Source: an uncultured Bryobacteraceae bacterium
GTDB lineage: Bacteria > Acidobacteriota > Terriglobia > Bryobacterales > Bryobacteraceae
Assembly: GCA_938027685.1 (NCBI GenBank)
Contig: CALJAM010000022.1
Coordinates: 62,001-126,000 of the forward strand
Direction: 5' to 3'
Length of the DNA: 64,000 bases
The first letter of the stretch is position 1, and each line of letters opens with the position of its first letter. The notes beneath the pieces were generated by a model that saw only the letters and a program-made list of their open reading frames with translations, did not search any database and was not told where the DNA came from. Made by a program: the position numbers and the translations under genes. Positions 24,979-35,677 of this stretch are shown here, piece after piece.

Positions 24979-26106
24979 TCAGTCCGCCGGGACGAAACGT
25001 ACGCACACCGGCGAGCCGATCCGCAACGTGCGGCCGGCCGACCCGAGTTTGCCGCTCTTCGGGTCCACCCGGAAGAGCACGACCGTGTCGGATCGCTGGT
25101 TGGCTGCGAAAAGCCAACGACCGGTCGGATCGAGGGCGAAATTGCGGGGAAAACTCCCCTCAGTCGAGGTCAGGCCTATAAGCGAGAGCTTGCCCTCGCC
25201 ATCGATGGCGAAAGCGGCGATGCTATCGTGACCGCGATTGGAGCCGTACAGGAAGCGCCCGTTGGGATGCACCACGACCTCCGCCGTGTAGTTCTCGCCG
25301 GAGAAGTCCTGAGGCAGCGTCGAGACCGTCTGGATCTCGCTGAGCGTGCCGCGGGCGCCGTCCCAGCGGAAAGCCGTGATGGTCGAGGCCAGCTCGTTGA
25401 TGACGTAAGCGAAGCGACCCGAGGGATGGAAGGCGAAGTGTCGAGGGCCGGAGCCGGGCGCGACGCGCACGAAGGGCGGATCGTTCGGCTCCAGCGATCC
25501 GCGTGTCGCATCGAAGCGGTACACCAGCACCTGATCCAGCCCAAGGTCGGCGACCACGGCGAAGCGGTTGTCCGGCGAGAGGTTCACCGAGTGCGCGTGA
25601 GGCCCCTCTTGGCGCTTGGGGTTCACGCTGGAGCCCGCGTGCTGGACGAACGCCGTGGATTCGCCCAGGCTGCCATCCTCCCCCAGCGCAATCACCGCGG
25701 TACTGCCGCTCGAGTAGTTGACCACAAGGACGTAGCGGCCCGTGGCATCGACCGTCAGATGGCAGGGACCGCGCCCGCGGGAGGAAACCTGGTTGATCGA
25801 CTTCAGCAAACCGGACGGCCGCTCGATGGCGAAAGCGCTCACGGCACCCCCCTGCGGACCGCCGCTTTCGCCCACGGCGTAGAGAAAGCGCCGGTTCGGA
25901 TGAATGGCGAGGAAGGAGGGATTCGCAACCTCGGCGGCCAGTTCGGGGTCGCCCAGCGTCCCCGTGCGCGCGTCGAAGCGTGCAACGTAGATTCCCTTGC
26001 TGGAGCTCTTGCCGCCGGTGTAGGTCCCGAAATACACCAGGAAACGGCTCGGGGCGGCGCAAGAGGCGATAGCCGGAATGAGGCACAGAAACGGGCTCGC
26101 TCTCAT
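24979..26106 (-). CDS. Lactonase family protein (6-phosphogluconolactonase-like beta-propeller), exported
   Basis: The protein has 375 residues from ATG 26106 ([20 protein letters not shown]). The start resembles a signal peptide with a possible lipobox (Ile-Ala-Ser-Cys), so it may be a lipoprotein. The rest is a seven-bladed propeller of the YbhE type: [115 protein letters not shown]. Family members hydrolyse 6-phosphogluconolactone in the cytoplasm; this exported copy probably acts on another sugar lactone. Confidence 0.9.
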   Translation of the reverse strand: MRASPFLCLIPAIASCAAPSRFLVYFGTYTGGKSSSKGIYVARFDARTGTLGDPELAAEVANPSFLAIHPNRRFLYAVGESGGPQGGAVSAFAIERPSGLLKSINQVSSRGRGPCHLTVDATGRYVLVVNYSSGSTAVIALGEDGSLGESTAFVQHAGSSVNPKRQEGPHAHSVNLSPDNRFAVVADLGLDQVLVYRFDATRGSLEPNDPPFVRVAPGSGPRHFAFHPSGRFAYVINELASTITAFRWDGARGTLSEIQTVSTLPQDFSGENYTAEVVVHPNGRFLYGSNRGHDSIAAFAIDGEGKLSLIGLTSTEGSFPRNFALDPTGRWLFAANQRSDTVVLFRVDPKSGKLGSAGRTLRIGSPVCVRFVPAD

Positions 26107-26185
26107 GCGTCTTATCAAACCGCAATTGCGGCGCCGCGCGCAAAGCCGCCCTGCCCATCGGCGGCCGCGTTAGCATAAAAAGGCG

Positions 26186-26485
26186 GTGAGCAGTCGTCGC
26201 AAGTCCGAGGGCGTCACGGCCCGGCGCTACTTCGTCGAGGGTCGCGTCCAGGGCGTGGGCTTCCGTTACTTCGTCGAACAAGCGGCGAACGAGCTCGGCC
26301 TGGCGGGCTACACGCGGAACCTCGCTGACGGGCGCGTCGAAGTGTACGCCATCGGGCCCCCCGATGCGCTCGACGATCTCGAGGCTCGCCTCTGGAAAGG
26401 TCCGCGCATGGCCTGGGTGCAACGCGTCGAACGCAAGGAGGCTCCCGTGCTGGATTACAGCGACTTCCGTATTCGATACTTCTGA
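26186..26485 (+). CDS. acyP: Acylphosphatase
   Basis: This 99-residue protein (GTG start) carries the acylphosphatase loop FVEGRVQGVGFRYFVEQAAN with the catalytic Arg and the Asn in YTRNLADGRVEVYA. It hydrolyses acyl phosphates. A TAGCAT at 26171-26176 only 9 bases from the start suggests a nearly leaderless transcript. The next gene follows after 31 bases. Confidence 0.93.
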   Translation: MSSRRKSEGVTARRYFVEGRVQGVGFRYFVEQAANELGLAGYTRNLADGRVEVYAIGPPDALDDLEARLWKGPRMAWVQRVERKEAPVLDYSDFRIRYF

Positions 26486-26516
26486 AGGACGTGTCGACTA
26501 ATTCCGAGGAGCGCGC

Positions 26517-27044
26517 GTGCGAGTTGAAGAACTGAAATCTCTCATCCGGCAGGTTCCCGACTTCCCCAAGCCGGGCATCCTTTTCTACGACATCACGACC
26601 CTGCTCAAGGATCCGGTGGGGCTGCGCACGGCTATTGACGCGCTGGCCCGGCAGTACCGGGATTCGCCCCCGGAATTGGTCGTGGGCATTGAGGCGCGCG
26701 GATTCATCTTCGCGCCCGCCGTCGCCTACGCCTTGGGCGCCGGCTTCGTTCCCGTCCGCAAGCCCAACAAGCTTCCGGCGGCGACTGAGCGGGTCGAGTA
26801 CGCCCTCGAATACGGCACCGACAGTCTCGAAATTCACCGCGACGCGGTGACGCCCGGTGCGCGCGTGCTGATCGTTGACGACGTGCTGGCGACCGGGGGA
26901 ACGGCTCAGGCCGTGGCCAAGCTGGTCGAACGGCTGGGAGGTGTCGTGCAAGGGATTGCTTTCGTGGTGGAATTGACCTTCCTCGGCGGGCGACGCAAGC
27001 TGCAGGGTTATCCCGTCTTCTCACTGCTCGAGTACGAGCGATGA
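26517..27044 (+). CDS. apt: Adenine phosphoribosyltransferase
   Basis: This 175-residue enzyme (GTG start) converts adenine and PRPP to AMP. The motifs [20 protein letters not shown] and [20 protein letters not shown] are characteristic, the PRPP-binding motif is [16 protein letters not shown], and the substrate loop is [20 protein letters not shown]. It overlaps ispE by 4 bases (ATGA), starting the apt-ispE-prs run. PRPP is both its substrate and the product of prs two genes later. Confidence 0.96.
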   Translation: MRVEELKSLIRQVPDFPKPGILFYDITTLLKDPVGLRTAIDALARQYRDSPPELVVGIEARGFIFAPAVAYALGAGFVPVRKPNKLPAATERVEYALEYGTDSLEIHRDAVTPGARVLIVDDVLATGGTAQAVAKLVERLGGVVQGIAFVVELTFLGGRRKLQGYPVFSLLEYER

Positions 27045-27997
27045 ACCCAGAAGAGCGCCGTGCCCGGGTGCGCGCGCTGGCCAAGATCAACCTGGACCTG
27101 CGGGTGCTCGGCCGGCGGGCGGACGGCTACCACGAGCTGCGCACGGTCTTTCAGACGATTTCGCTGGCCGACACGCTGGAGCTGTGTTACCGTCCCGGCC
27201 GGGCCGTCCGCATCGCGGTCGAAAGCGAGCCACCCATCGAGAACAATCTCGCGGAGCGCGCCGCCGAACTGCTGGTGCGGCGAGGCGGTCTTCGGGGCGA
27301 AGTCAGCCTGCGGTTGAGCAAACGCATCCCGACAGGCGCCGGACTGGGCGGCGGCTCCAGCGACGCGGCTGCGGTGCTGCTGGCGCTGCCGGTCCTGGCA
27401 GGCCTTCGCATGGAAACCGAACGGCTGATCGAGCTGGCCTCGGAGCTGGGCAGCGACGTTCCCTTTTTTCTTTGCGGGGGGCGAGCGCTGGGGCTGGGCC
27501 GCGGGGGCGAGGTGTACCCTTTGCCCGAAGGGCGGCAGGAGTGGGCGGTCGTAGTGGTCCCGGGCGAGGGCATCTCCACCGCCCAGGCCTACGCAGAACT
27601 GTCGCCGACGTTGACAGGAAGGTCCTGGGAGCGTAGCATAGTAGAGTTCCAGTCTTCGCTCTGGAGCCGGACCCTGAGCGCTGCCGAGGCTTCCGAGACC
27701 CCCTCGAATGACTTTGAGGCCGTGGTCTTCCGCCGGCGCCCGGCGTTGCGGCGGCTCAAGGCTCGGCTTGTAGCGGCGGGGGCGCAATTCGCTTTGCTTA
27801 CGGGGAGCGGATCCGCGCTCGCGGGGATCTTCCGGTCGCGTAGCGGGGCAGAGAGGGCCCGACACGTCCTCGGAGAGCGGGCCGTGGTGGCTTCGCTGGT
27901 GAGCCGAGCGCGCTACCAGAGCTGGTGGCGTCGCTGGCTGCGGCCGCACATACGAAGCGGGCGGTGGTGGCCGCCGCTAAGCCGGTATACGAGATGA
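27041..27997 (+). CDS. ispE: 4-diphosphocytidyl-2-C-methyl-D-erythritol kinase
   Basis: This 318-residue GHMP kinase carries out the ATP-dependent phosphorylation step of the MEP isoprenoid pathway. Motifs are [23 protein letters not shown], the ATP-binding glycine loop [20 protein letters not shown], and [14 protein letters not shown]. The C-terminus is extended by about 25 residues rich in Trp and Arg ([19 protein letters not shown]), reading into the start of prs, which it overlaps by 4 bases. The neighbourhood ispE-prs is a common bacterial arrangement, usually with a tRNA between them that is absent here. Confidence 0.95.
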   Translation: MNPEERRARVRALAKINLDLRVLGRRADGYHELRTVFQTISLADTLELCYRPGRAVRIAVESEPPIENNLAERAAELLVRRGGLRGEVSLRLSKRIPTGAGLGGGSSDAAAVLLALPVLAGLRMETERLIELASELGSDVPFFLCGGRALGLGRGGEVYPLPEGRQEWAVVVVPGEGISTAQAYAELSPTLTGRSWERSIVEFQSSLWSRTLSAAEASETPSNDFEAVVFRRRPALRRLKARLVAAGAQFALLTGSGSALAGIFRSRSGAERARHVLGERAVVASLVSRARYQSWWRRWLRPHIRSGRWWPPLSRYTR

Positions 27998-28932
27998 ACG
28001 ACATCAAGGTTTTCACAGGCAGAGCCAATCCGGAATTGGCGAACGAGATTTGCCAGCACCTGGGCTGTCCGCTTGGCAAAGCGGAGATCAAGGAGTTCGC
28101 CGACGGCGAAATTAGCATCCAAATCCAGGAGAACGTGCGCGGGGCCGACGCCTTCGTGGTGCAGCCGACCTGCCGGCCCGTGCACCGCCACTTGATGGAG
28201 CTTCTGTTGATGCTCGACGCGCTGAAGCGGGCCTCAGCGGAGCGCATCACGGCGGTGCTACCCTATTATGGGTACGCCCGCCAGGATCGCAAGGATCGGC
28301 CTCGGGTCCCGATCTCGGCCAAGCTGGTCGCCAGCTTGCTGGAAAGGGCGGGAGCCAACCGGATTCTGGCGCTGGATCTGCACGCGGCGCAGATCCAGGG
28401 CTTCTTCGACATCCCGGTGGACCACCTGTTCGCCACGCCGGTGACGATCGAGTATCTGAAATCGGTCGTGACGCCGCAGACGGTGGTGGTTTCGCCCGAT
28501 GCGGGCGGAGCCGAGCGAGCGCGCGCCTACGCCCGCCGGCTCGGTACGCCGCTGGCCATCATCGACAAGCGGCGGTTGGACACCAACGTGACCAAGGTGA
28601 TGCACGTGGTCGGGGAGGTCGAGGGCCGGGACTGTCTCATGGTGGATGACCTGATCGATACGGGTGGCACGCTGGTCGACGGCACCGAGGCTCTGTTCAG
28701 GCGCGGGGCGCGCAGTGTCCGAGCCTGCGCCACCCACGGCGTGCTTTCGCGCGACGCGGTGACACGGATCGCAGAATCGCGCATCATCGAGGTGGTGTTG
28801 ACCAACTCGATCCCGCTGCCCGAGCAGGCCCGGAACTGCCCGAAGTTCCGGGTGCTTTCAGTGGCCCCGCTGCTGGCCCGAGCCATCCGGTCCATCCACG
28901 AGGGGACCAGTATCAGCGTGTTGTTTGTTTGA
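27994..28932 (+). CDS. prs: Ribose-phosphate pyrophosphokinase
   Basis: The protein has 312 residues from ATG 27994, which overlaps the ispE stop as ATGA; an in-frame upstream start at 27925 would add 23 residues and is less likely. It makes PRPP from ribose 5-phosphate and ATP. The flexible-loop and ATP motifs are YYGYARQDRKDRPRVPISAK, DLHAAQIQGFFDIPVDHL, VVSPDAGGAERARAYA, and the PRPP-binding DCLMVDDLIDTGGTLVDGTE. It completes apt-ispE-prs and feeds purine, pyrimidine, His and Trp pathways. Confidence 0.97.
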   Translation: MNDIKVFTGRANPELANEICQHLGCPLGKAEIKEFADGEISIQIQENVRGADAFVVQPTCRPVHRHLMELLLMLDALKRASAERITAVLPYYGYARQDRKDRPRVPISAKLVASLLERAGANRILALDLHAAQIQGFFDIPVDHLFATPVTIEYLKSVVTPQTVVVSPDAGGAERARAYARRLGTPLAIIDKRRLDTNVTKVMHVVGEVEGRDCLMVDDLIDTGGTLVDGTEALFRRGARSVRACATHGVLSRDAVTRIAESRIIEVVLTNSIPLPEQARNCPKFRVLSVAPLLARAIRSIHEGTSISVLFV

Positions 28933-29028
28933 CCGGCGCCCAGCCAACCGGCGCCGGCCGCGGGCGGCATGCCAGGAGCAGGCATTCGGCGTTCCTCGCC
29001 GGGTACCGCCCGCCGGTGAGGAGAGGGC

Positions 29029-29700
29029 ATGAGGAAGGACATTACGATCGAAGCAGAGATTCGCACCGCGCGAGGCAAGAACGAGGCGCGGCGGTTGCGA
29101 CAATCCGGCCGCATCCCCGCGGTGCTTTACGGCGCATACAAGGACAGCTTGGCGCTGTCGGTGGATCCCCGTGCGGTGGCTCGCATCCTGCATAGTCCCA
29201 GCGGACACAACACGATTTTCCAGTTGAACGTGCGGGGCGGGGAGGTCACGCCCGCCATGATCGTGGACTGGCAATACCACCCGGTCACGGACAAGCTGCT
29301 CCACGTGGACTTCAAGCGCATCGATCCCAGCAAGAAGATCCGGGTGCGCGTGCCGGTCCTCACGCAGGGCGATCCGCGCGGGGTCAAGCAGCAGGGCGGC
29401 CTGCTGGAGATCGTTACGCGTGAGATCGAAATCGAGTGCCTGCCCGAGGAGATCCCCGAGCATTTCACCGTGGACGTTACGCCCTTGTGGATCGGGCAGA
29501 ACCTCAGGGCCGGGGACATCCCGATGACGGGCTCCATGCGGCTGGTCACTTCCCCCGAGGCAGTGATCGCGCACGTGATCGCCCTCAGGGGCGCTGCGAC
29601 TGGCGAGCCGGCGGAAGCCGCGCAGGCTGCCGCCGAACCCGAAGTGATCAAGAAGGGCAAGAAGGAAGAGGAGGAAGAGGGCGAGGGCAAGAAAAAATAG
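29029..29700 (+). CDS. rplY: 50S ribosomal protein L25/general stress protein Ctc
   Basis: This 223-residue protein has the L25 N-terminal domain that binds 5S rRNA (TARGKNEARRLRQSGRIPAV-LYG, YHPVTDKLLHVDFKRI) and the C-terminal TL5-type domain (GVKQQGGLLEIVTREIEIEC). It ends in a highly charged tail of alternating Lys/Glu (KKGKKEEEEEGEGKKK). The ribosome-binding site GAGGAG is good. It stops with TAG. Confidence 0.95.
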   Translation: MRKDITIEAEIRTARGKNEARRLRQSGRIPAVLYGAYKDSLALSVDPRAVARILHSPSGHNTIFQLNVRGGEVTPAMIVDWQYHPVTDKLLHVDFKRIDPSKKIRVRVPVLTQGDPRGVKQQGGLLEIVTREIEIECLPEEIPEHFTVDVTPLWIGQNLRAGDIPMTGSMRLVTSPEAVIAHVIALRGAATGEPAEAAQAAAEPEVIKKGKKEEEEEGEGKKK

Positions 29701-29718
29701 CCCGAGCCGTCAGGCCAG

Positions 29719-30351
29719 ATGAGCGAGGCCGGCCCGGAAGCGGCGGGCGCGATCCCGCGGAAGTTTCTGATCGTGGGATTGGGCAATCCCGGTCGGCGCT
29801 ACGAACTCTCGCCGCATAACATGGGGTTCATGGTGGTGGATCGCCTGGCGGCGGGATGCGGCATCCCAGTCAACCGCGCTCTGGCGCGCTCGCTGGTGGG
29901 CGAGGGCCTGATCGCCGGAGTGCCCGTGATGCTGGCCAAGCCCCTGACCTATATGAATCTGAGCGGTGAGGCGGTTCAAGCTCTCATGCAGCGCAAGGGA
30001 TTTGCCCCGTCGGAGCTGATCGTCATCTACGACGATCACGATCTTCCCTGGGGCGCGCTGCGCATCCGGCCGCGGGGTTCGGCAGGCGGACATCACGGCA
30101 TGGAGTCCATCATCGAAGTGCTGGAGACCGAGGATTTCATACGGGTGCGGCTGGGCATCGATCCCGGCGGGGACAGCCGGGCCGACCCGGAGTTTCTGCT
30201 GTCGCCCATGGGACCGCGGCAGCGTGAACAATTGCCCGGCTTCCTGGACTACGCGGCCCAGGCGGTCGTGGCGATCATTTCCGAGGGCGTCGAGAAGGCC
30301 ATGACGAGGTTCAATCGTCGCGCCCCCGGTCAAACGGAAGAGGGAGAATGA
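29719..30351 (+). CDS. pth: Peptidyl-tRNA hydrolase
   Basis: This 210-residue enzyme releases peptidyl groups from tRNA. It has FLIVGLGNPGRRYELSPHNM-GFMVVDRLA (Asn and catalytic His), LAKPLTYMNLSGEAVQALM, VIYDDHDLPWGALRIRPRGS (Asp) and AGGHHGMESIIEVL. It follows rplY, as usual, and overlaps rpsF by 4 bases. Confidence 0.96.
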   Translation: MSEAGPEAAGAIPRKFLIVGLGNPGRRYELSPHNMGFMVVDRLAAGCGIPVNRALARSLVGEGLIAGVPVMLAKPLTYMNLSGEAVQALMQRKGFAPSELIVIYDDHDLPWGALRIRPRGSAGGHHGMESIIEVLETEDFIRVRLGIDPGGDSRADPEFLLSPMGPRQREQLPGFLDYAAQAVVAIISEGVEKAMTRFNRRAPGQTEEGE

Positions 30352-30740
30352 GAATTTACGAGCAACTGTTTATCGTGCGGCCGGACGCCGCGCAGGAGGA
30401 AATCGACTCCTTCCTGGAACAGATCACAGGCGTGATTGCCGCCGGCGGCGGCAACGTGCGCAAAGTGGAAAAGTGGGGCATCCGGAAGCTGGCCTATCCG
30501 GTCGAAAAGCGGCACGAGGGCTATTACGTGCTGCTGGAGTACGGCTCCGCGCCGGACGTGGTCAAAGAGATCGAGAGACGCTTCCGGGTCTCGGATCTGG
30601 TGTTGAAGTACCTGACCGTGCGCATCGATCAGAAGCTGAAGTGGCTGGAAAAGCGCAAACGGGAGCGCGAGCGGCGGGCGCAACAGAAGCCCGCTCCGCA
30701 GCCTGCGACTGTTCCCGGTGAACCGGTTCCTCAGGAGTGA
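30348..30740 (+). CDS. rpsF: 30S ribosomal protein S6
   Basis: This 130-residue protein (MRIYEQLFIVRPDAAQEEID) has the S6 fold with KWGIRKLAYPVEKRHEGYYV and ends in a charged, Gln/Pro-rich tail. S6 binds S18 at the ribosome platform. It overlaps pth and is followed 3 bases later by rpsR. The ssb gene usually found between rpsF and rpsR is missing here. Confidence 0.95.
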   Translation: MRIYEQLFIVRPDAAQEEIDSFLEQITGVIAAGGGNVRKVEKWGIRKLAYPVEKRHEGYYVLLEYGSAPDVVKEIERRFRVSDLVLKYLTVRIDQKLKWLEKRKRERERRAQQKPAPQPATVPGEPVPQE

Positions 30741-30743
30741 GCC

Positions 30744-31040
30744 ATGGCGGAAGGTAAGGGAGGCAAACCGATCAGCGCATCGCAGCAGACCACCGGCACC
30801 GACAAGGCGGTGGTCACCAAGCGGCAGTACTTCCGTCGCAAGAAGGTCTGCCGCTTCTGCGTCGAGAAGATTGACGACATCAACTACAAGGACGTCAAGC
30901 TGCTCAGCGCGTTCATCACCGAGCGAGGCCGCATCATCCCGCGGCGGCTTTCCGGCGTGTGCTCGCCGCACCAGCGGCGGCTGAGCAATGCCATCAAGCA
31001 GGCGCGCAACATCGCCCTGCTGCCCTTCACCACGCGCTAG
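30744..31040 (+). CDS. rpsR: 30S ribosomal protein S18
   Basis: This 98-residue protein has the S18 core [20 protein letters not shown] and [36 protein letters not shown]. The pair CRFC and the later single Cys are as in zinc-binding S18 forms. Start GTGAGCCATGG: ATG at 30744 follows the rpsF stop. It stops with TAG. Confidence 0.95.
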   Translation: MAEGKGGKPISASQQTTGTDKAVVTKRQYFRRKKVCRFCVEKIDDINYKDVKLLSAFITERGRIIPRRLSGVCSPHQRRLSNAIKQARNIALLPFTTR

Positions 31041-31054
31041 AACAGGAGGCTGCC

Positions 31055-31501
31055 ATGGAAGTCATCCTCAGGCAGGACATCGAAAAGCTGGGTTCACGCG
31101 GCCAGATCGTCAACGTGGCCGACGGCTATGCGCGCAACTACCTGCTGCCGCGCAAACTGGCGGTTCCGGCCACGGAGGCCAACAAGAAGATCGTCGAGCA
31201 GGAGCGGCTGGCGGCCCTGCGGCGCGAGGCGCGCGAGAAGGCAGAGGCCGAGGAGCTGGCGCGCATGCTGGCGGGCGTCACCGTGACGCTGCGCGAGAAG
31301 GCAGGCGAGCACGACCAGCTCTTCGGCTCGGTCACCGCGCTGCACATCGCGCAGGCCCTGGCCCAGCAGAACTTCCGCATCGACCGCCGCAAGATCCAGC
31401 TCGAACACCCCATCAAACAGCTGGGCGAATACAGGGTGCCCATCCGCCTGCACCGGGAGGTCACGGTCGAGATCACGGTGCAGGTGCTCAAGGAAGAGTA
31501 G
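31055..31501 (+). CDS. rplI: 50S ribosomal protein L9
   Basis: This 148-residue protein has the L9 N-terminal motif VILRQDIEKLGSRGQIVNVA followed by DGYARNYLLPRKLAVPATEA, the long connecting helix and the C-terminal RNA-binding domain. AGGAGG precedes ATG 31055 by 5 bases. It stops with TAG and ends the ribosomal run. Confidence 0.96.
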   Translation: MEVILRQDIEKLGSRGQIVNVADGYARNYLLPRKLAVPATEANKKIVEQERLAALRREAREKAEAEELARMLAGVTVTLREKAGEHDQLFGSVTALHIAQALAQQNFRIDRRKIQLEHPIKQLGEYRVPIRLHREVTVEITVQVLKEE

Positions 31502-31513
31502 CGGCCCGGCGGC

Positions 31514-32283
31514 GTGAGTCCCGCGGCGAAATATTTCGATTTGACAGGCCAGACCGCCCTGGTCACAGGGGCGGCTCGCGGCATCGGCGAGGCCATCGCA
31601 CGGCGATTGGCCGCGGCAGGCGCTCGTGTGGCGGTTTCCGACATCGATCTGGAGGGCGCCCGCCTGGTCGCCGCTTCCATCAACCTGCAGGCCGGACCGC
31701 AGGCCATGGCCGTCTACCTCGACGTCACCCACTACGGCTCCGTCACTGCGGCCGTGGCCGACGTGCTGGATCGCACGGGTCGCCTGGACATTCTGGTCAA
31801 CAACGCGGGCATCGCCGGCCGCGCTGCTCCTCTGTGGGAGCAGACCGACGAGGACTGGCACCGCGTGCTAGCCATCAACATGACCGGCGTCTTCTATTGC
31901 TGCCGGGCTGTCATTCCCCATATGCGCGAGCGCCGCTACGGGCGCATCGTCAATATCGCTTCCATCGCCGGTAAGGAAGGCAATCCCAACATGACGGCGT
32001 ACTCGGCCAGCAAGGCCGGCGTCATCGGCTTCACGAAGGCTCTGGCCAAGGAGGTGGCGCTGGACGGAATCTGCGTGAACGCGGTGACTCCGGCTGTGGT
32101 GCAGACGCCCATCCTCGAGCAGCTCACGCCCGCCCAGATCGAGTACATGACGTCCCGCATCCCCATGCGCCGGACCGGAACGCCGGAGGAAATCGCGGCC
32201 GTCGTTCACTTTCTGGCCAGTCCCGACTGCTCGTTCGTGACCGGACAGGTCTACGACGCCAGCGGAGGAAGGGCTACTTACTG

Positions 32284-32284
<1 letters not shown>
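31514..32284 (+). CDS. Short-chain dehydrogenase/reductase (SDR)
   Basis: This 256-residue protein (GTG start) is a classical SDR: cofactor loop [20 protein letters not shown], Asp in [13 protein letters not shown] indicating NAD preference, [17 protein letters not shown], catalytic Ser in [20 protein letters not shown], and Tyr-x3-Lys in [20 protein letters not shown]. Substrate unknown; sugar, steroid or 3-oxoacyl groups are usual in this subfamily. It starts 12 bases after rplI and overlaps the next gene by one base (TGATG). Confidence 0.93.
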
Positions 32285-33801
<1,517 letters not shown>

Positions 33802-34074
33802 GGGTGGAGTCCCGGGGGCGCTACAGGAACGCGGCCTGAGCAAGCCCAACCGCAGTGGCCGGCCTCGGCGAGTGCTGCTGCGAGATACACCTGGTTCCGG
33901 TACGCTCCTGATCGCTCCGGTTGATCGGCTGCCGCCTCCGACGGCCGGCCATTCCTACCGAGAACCGGCTCTCCTGCGCGGCCTCCATTTCACCTCGCCT
34001 ATCGAGCCTCTCATGCAAAGGACAACCCGGACGCAGGCCCGGTCCGACCTTGCGCCCCGGATAATGAGAACAGG

Positions 34075-35502
34075 ATGCTTGCACTGCTCGGCCTCGCGCT
34101 GCTTGCGACCGCTGCGGGTCAGGAACCGGAGAGCTCCGGCGACGTTCCTACCGCGCTGCGTCGCTTCACGGAGGTTTACGCCAAGGTCGAGGCCGTGGCT
34201 GCGGACCGGGTGGACCCGGACCAGGCAATCTACCGAGGGGCGATCCCGGGCATGCTGCGCCGCCTGGATCCCCACTCCGTCTTCTTCGATCCCGAGCAAT
34301 TCGAGCAGCTCAAGGAGCTGGAGCGTTCCACCCGCAAGGGGTTTGGAACGATCGTATCGGTTCTGCCCGGCCGCGTGATCGTGCTCCAGGCCTTGCCGGG
34401 AACCCCTTCGGCCCGCGCAGGCATCGCCCCGGGCGACGAGATCCTTGCCATCAACGACATTTCGCTCGACCGGTTGGACATGGAGCAGCTCATCGCACTG
34501 CTGGGGGAATCGCGACAACGCCCGGCTCGCCTCGAGGTTCGCCGGCCGGGAGCACCGAACATTCTCACGCTTACGCTGACGCCCGAGGAGTTGCAATCGC
34601 CGAGCGTGGATCGGGCTTTTCTGATCGCTCCCGGCGTGGGCTACCTGCGTGTGACGAGCTTCGACGCCAACACCGGCCGGCAGGTGCGGGAGGCCGTCGA
34701 GAAGCTGGGCGGCAGTTCGCTCAGGGCTCTGATACTCGACTTGAGGAATAACCCCGGCGGCGTGCTCCCGTCCGCGCTCGAAACCGCCGCTCTGTTTCTG
34801 CCTCCGGGCACTCGCCTGCTCACCGCCCGCGGGCGCGCCGTGGGCCCGCGAGAGGAAAAAGTCCCGGAGGACGCCCGTCCTTACGAATTTCCGCTCGCCG
34901 TGCTCATCAACGGCCGCACCGCCTCCGCGGCCGAAATCGTGGCCGGCGCACTCCAGGACCATCGTCGGGCGGTGATCGTCGGCGAACCCAGCTTCGGCAA
35001 GGGGCTCGTCGAGACCGTCTACCCGCTCTCCGACAACACCGGTCTTGCGTTGACCACGGCTTACTATTACACGCCGAAGGGGCGTTCGATCCAACGTCCG
35101 CTCCCCGATAGCGCCCTGCGGCCGGCCGGCCAAAGCGAAGCGCCGGCGACCGGCGGAATCCAGCCGGATCGCGTGGTTTACCCGGAGCCGTTGACGCCCT
35201 TCCGCACTGTGGTCGAGGCGAGCGGAGCGTTTACGTCCTTCGCAACGGAGTTCACTCGCCGGCACACGGTGACCGATTCTTTTGAGATTACGCCGGCGGT
35301 GCTCGATGAATTCCAGGCGTACCTGGCGGGGCGCAGAATCCAGCCTTCGGTGGCCGAGTGGACGCGGGAGCGGGAATGGATCTCGATGCGGCTGAAAACG
35401 GAGATCCTCAATCAGGCGCTGGGGGTCGACAAGGGCGATCAGGTCGAGCTCGCCTCGGATCCGGTGGTTCGCGCTGCGCTGCGGTCACTGGGCGAGATCT
35501 GA
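34075..35502 (+). CDS. S41-family C-terminal processing peptidase with PDZ domain
   Basis: This 475-residue protein starts with a short signal peptide (MLALLGLALLATAAGQ). An N-terminal helical domain (YRGAIPGMLRRLDPHSVFFD) is followed by a PDZ domain (IVLQALPGTPSARAGIAPGD-EILAINDI) and the S41 core: VGYLRVTSFDANTGRQVREA, ALILDLRNNPGGVLPSALET, catalytic Ser in NGRTASAAEIVAGALQDH and Lys in VGEPSFGKGLVETV. The enzymes trim C-termini of periplasmic proteins. GATAAT at 34060-34065 lies 9 bases before the start. Confidence 0.93.
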   Translation: MLALLGLALLATAAGQEPESSGDVPTALRRFTEVYAKVEAVAADRVDPDQAIYRGAIPGMLRRLDPHSVFFDPEQFEQLKELERSTRKGFGTIVSVLPGRVIVLQALPGTPSARAGIAPGDEILAINDISLDRLDMEQLIALLGESRQRPARLEVRRPGAPNILTLTLTPEELQSPSVDRAFLIAPGVGYLRVTSFDANTGRQVREAVEKLGGSSLRALILDLRNNPGGVLPSALETAALFLPPGTRLLTARGRAVGPREEKVPEDARPYEFPLAVLINGRTASAAEIVAGALQDHRRAVIVGEPSFGKGLVETVYPLSDNTGLALTTAYYYTPKGRSIQRPLPDSALRPAGQSEAPATGGIQPDRVVYPEPLTPFRTVVEASGAFTSFATEFTRRHTVTDSFEITPAVLDEFQAYLAGRRIQPSVAEWTREREWISMRLKTEILNQALGVDKGDQVELASDPVVRAALRSLGEI

Positions 35503-35677
35503 ACCCGGCGCATGCGGCCGCTCGCCCAGAGAACAGGGTGCCCACTTCATACCGGCGAAGCCGGAATGCCGCTGCGGGGACTGTGGGACCGCTCGGCGCC
35601 GCGCGGCGGCGAGCCCCATTTCCTCAGAACCGCCGATGGGGCTTGGCCGACTCGGGGCCCGGCCCGCCTCTGCCTGT

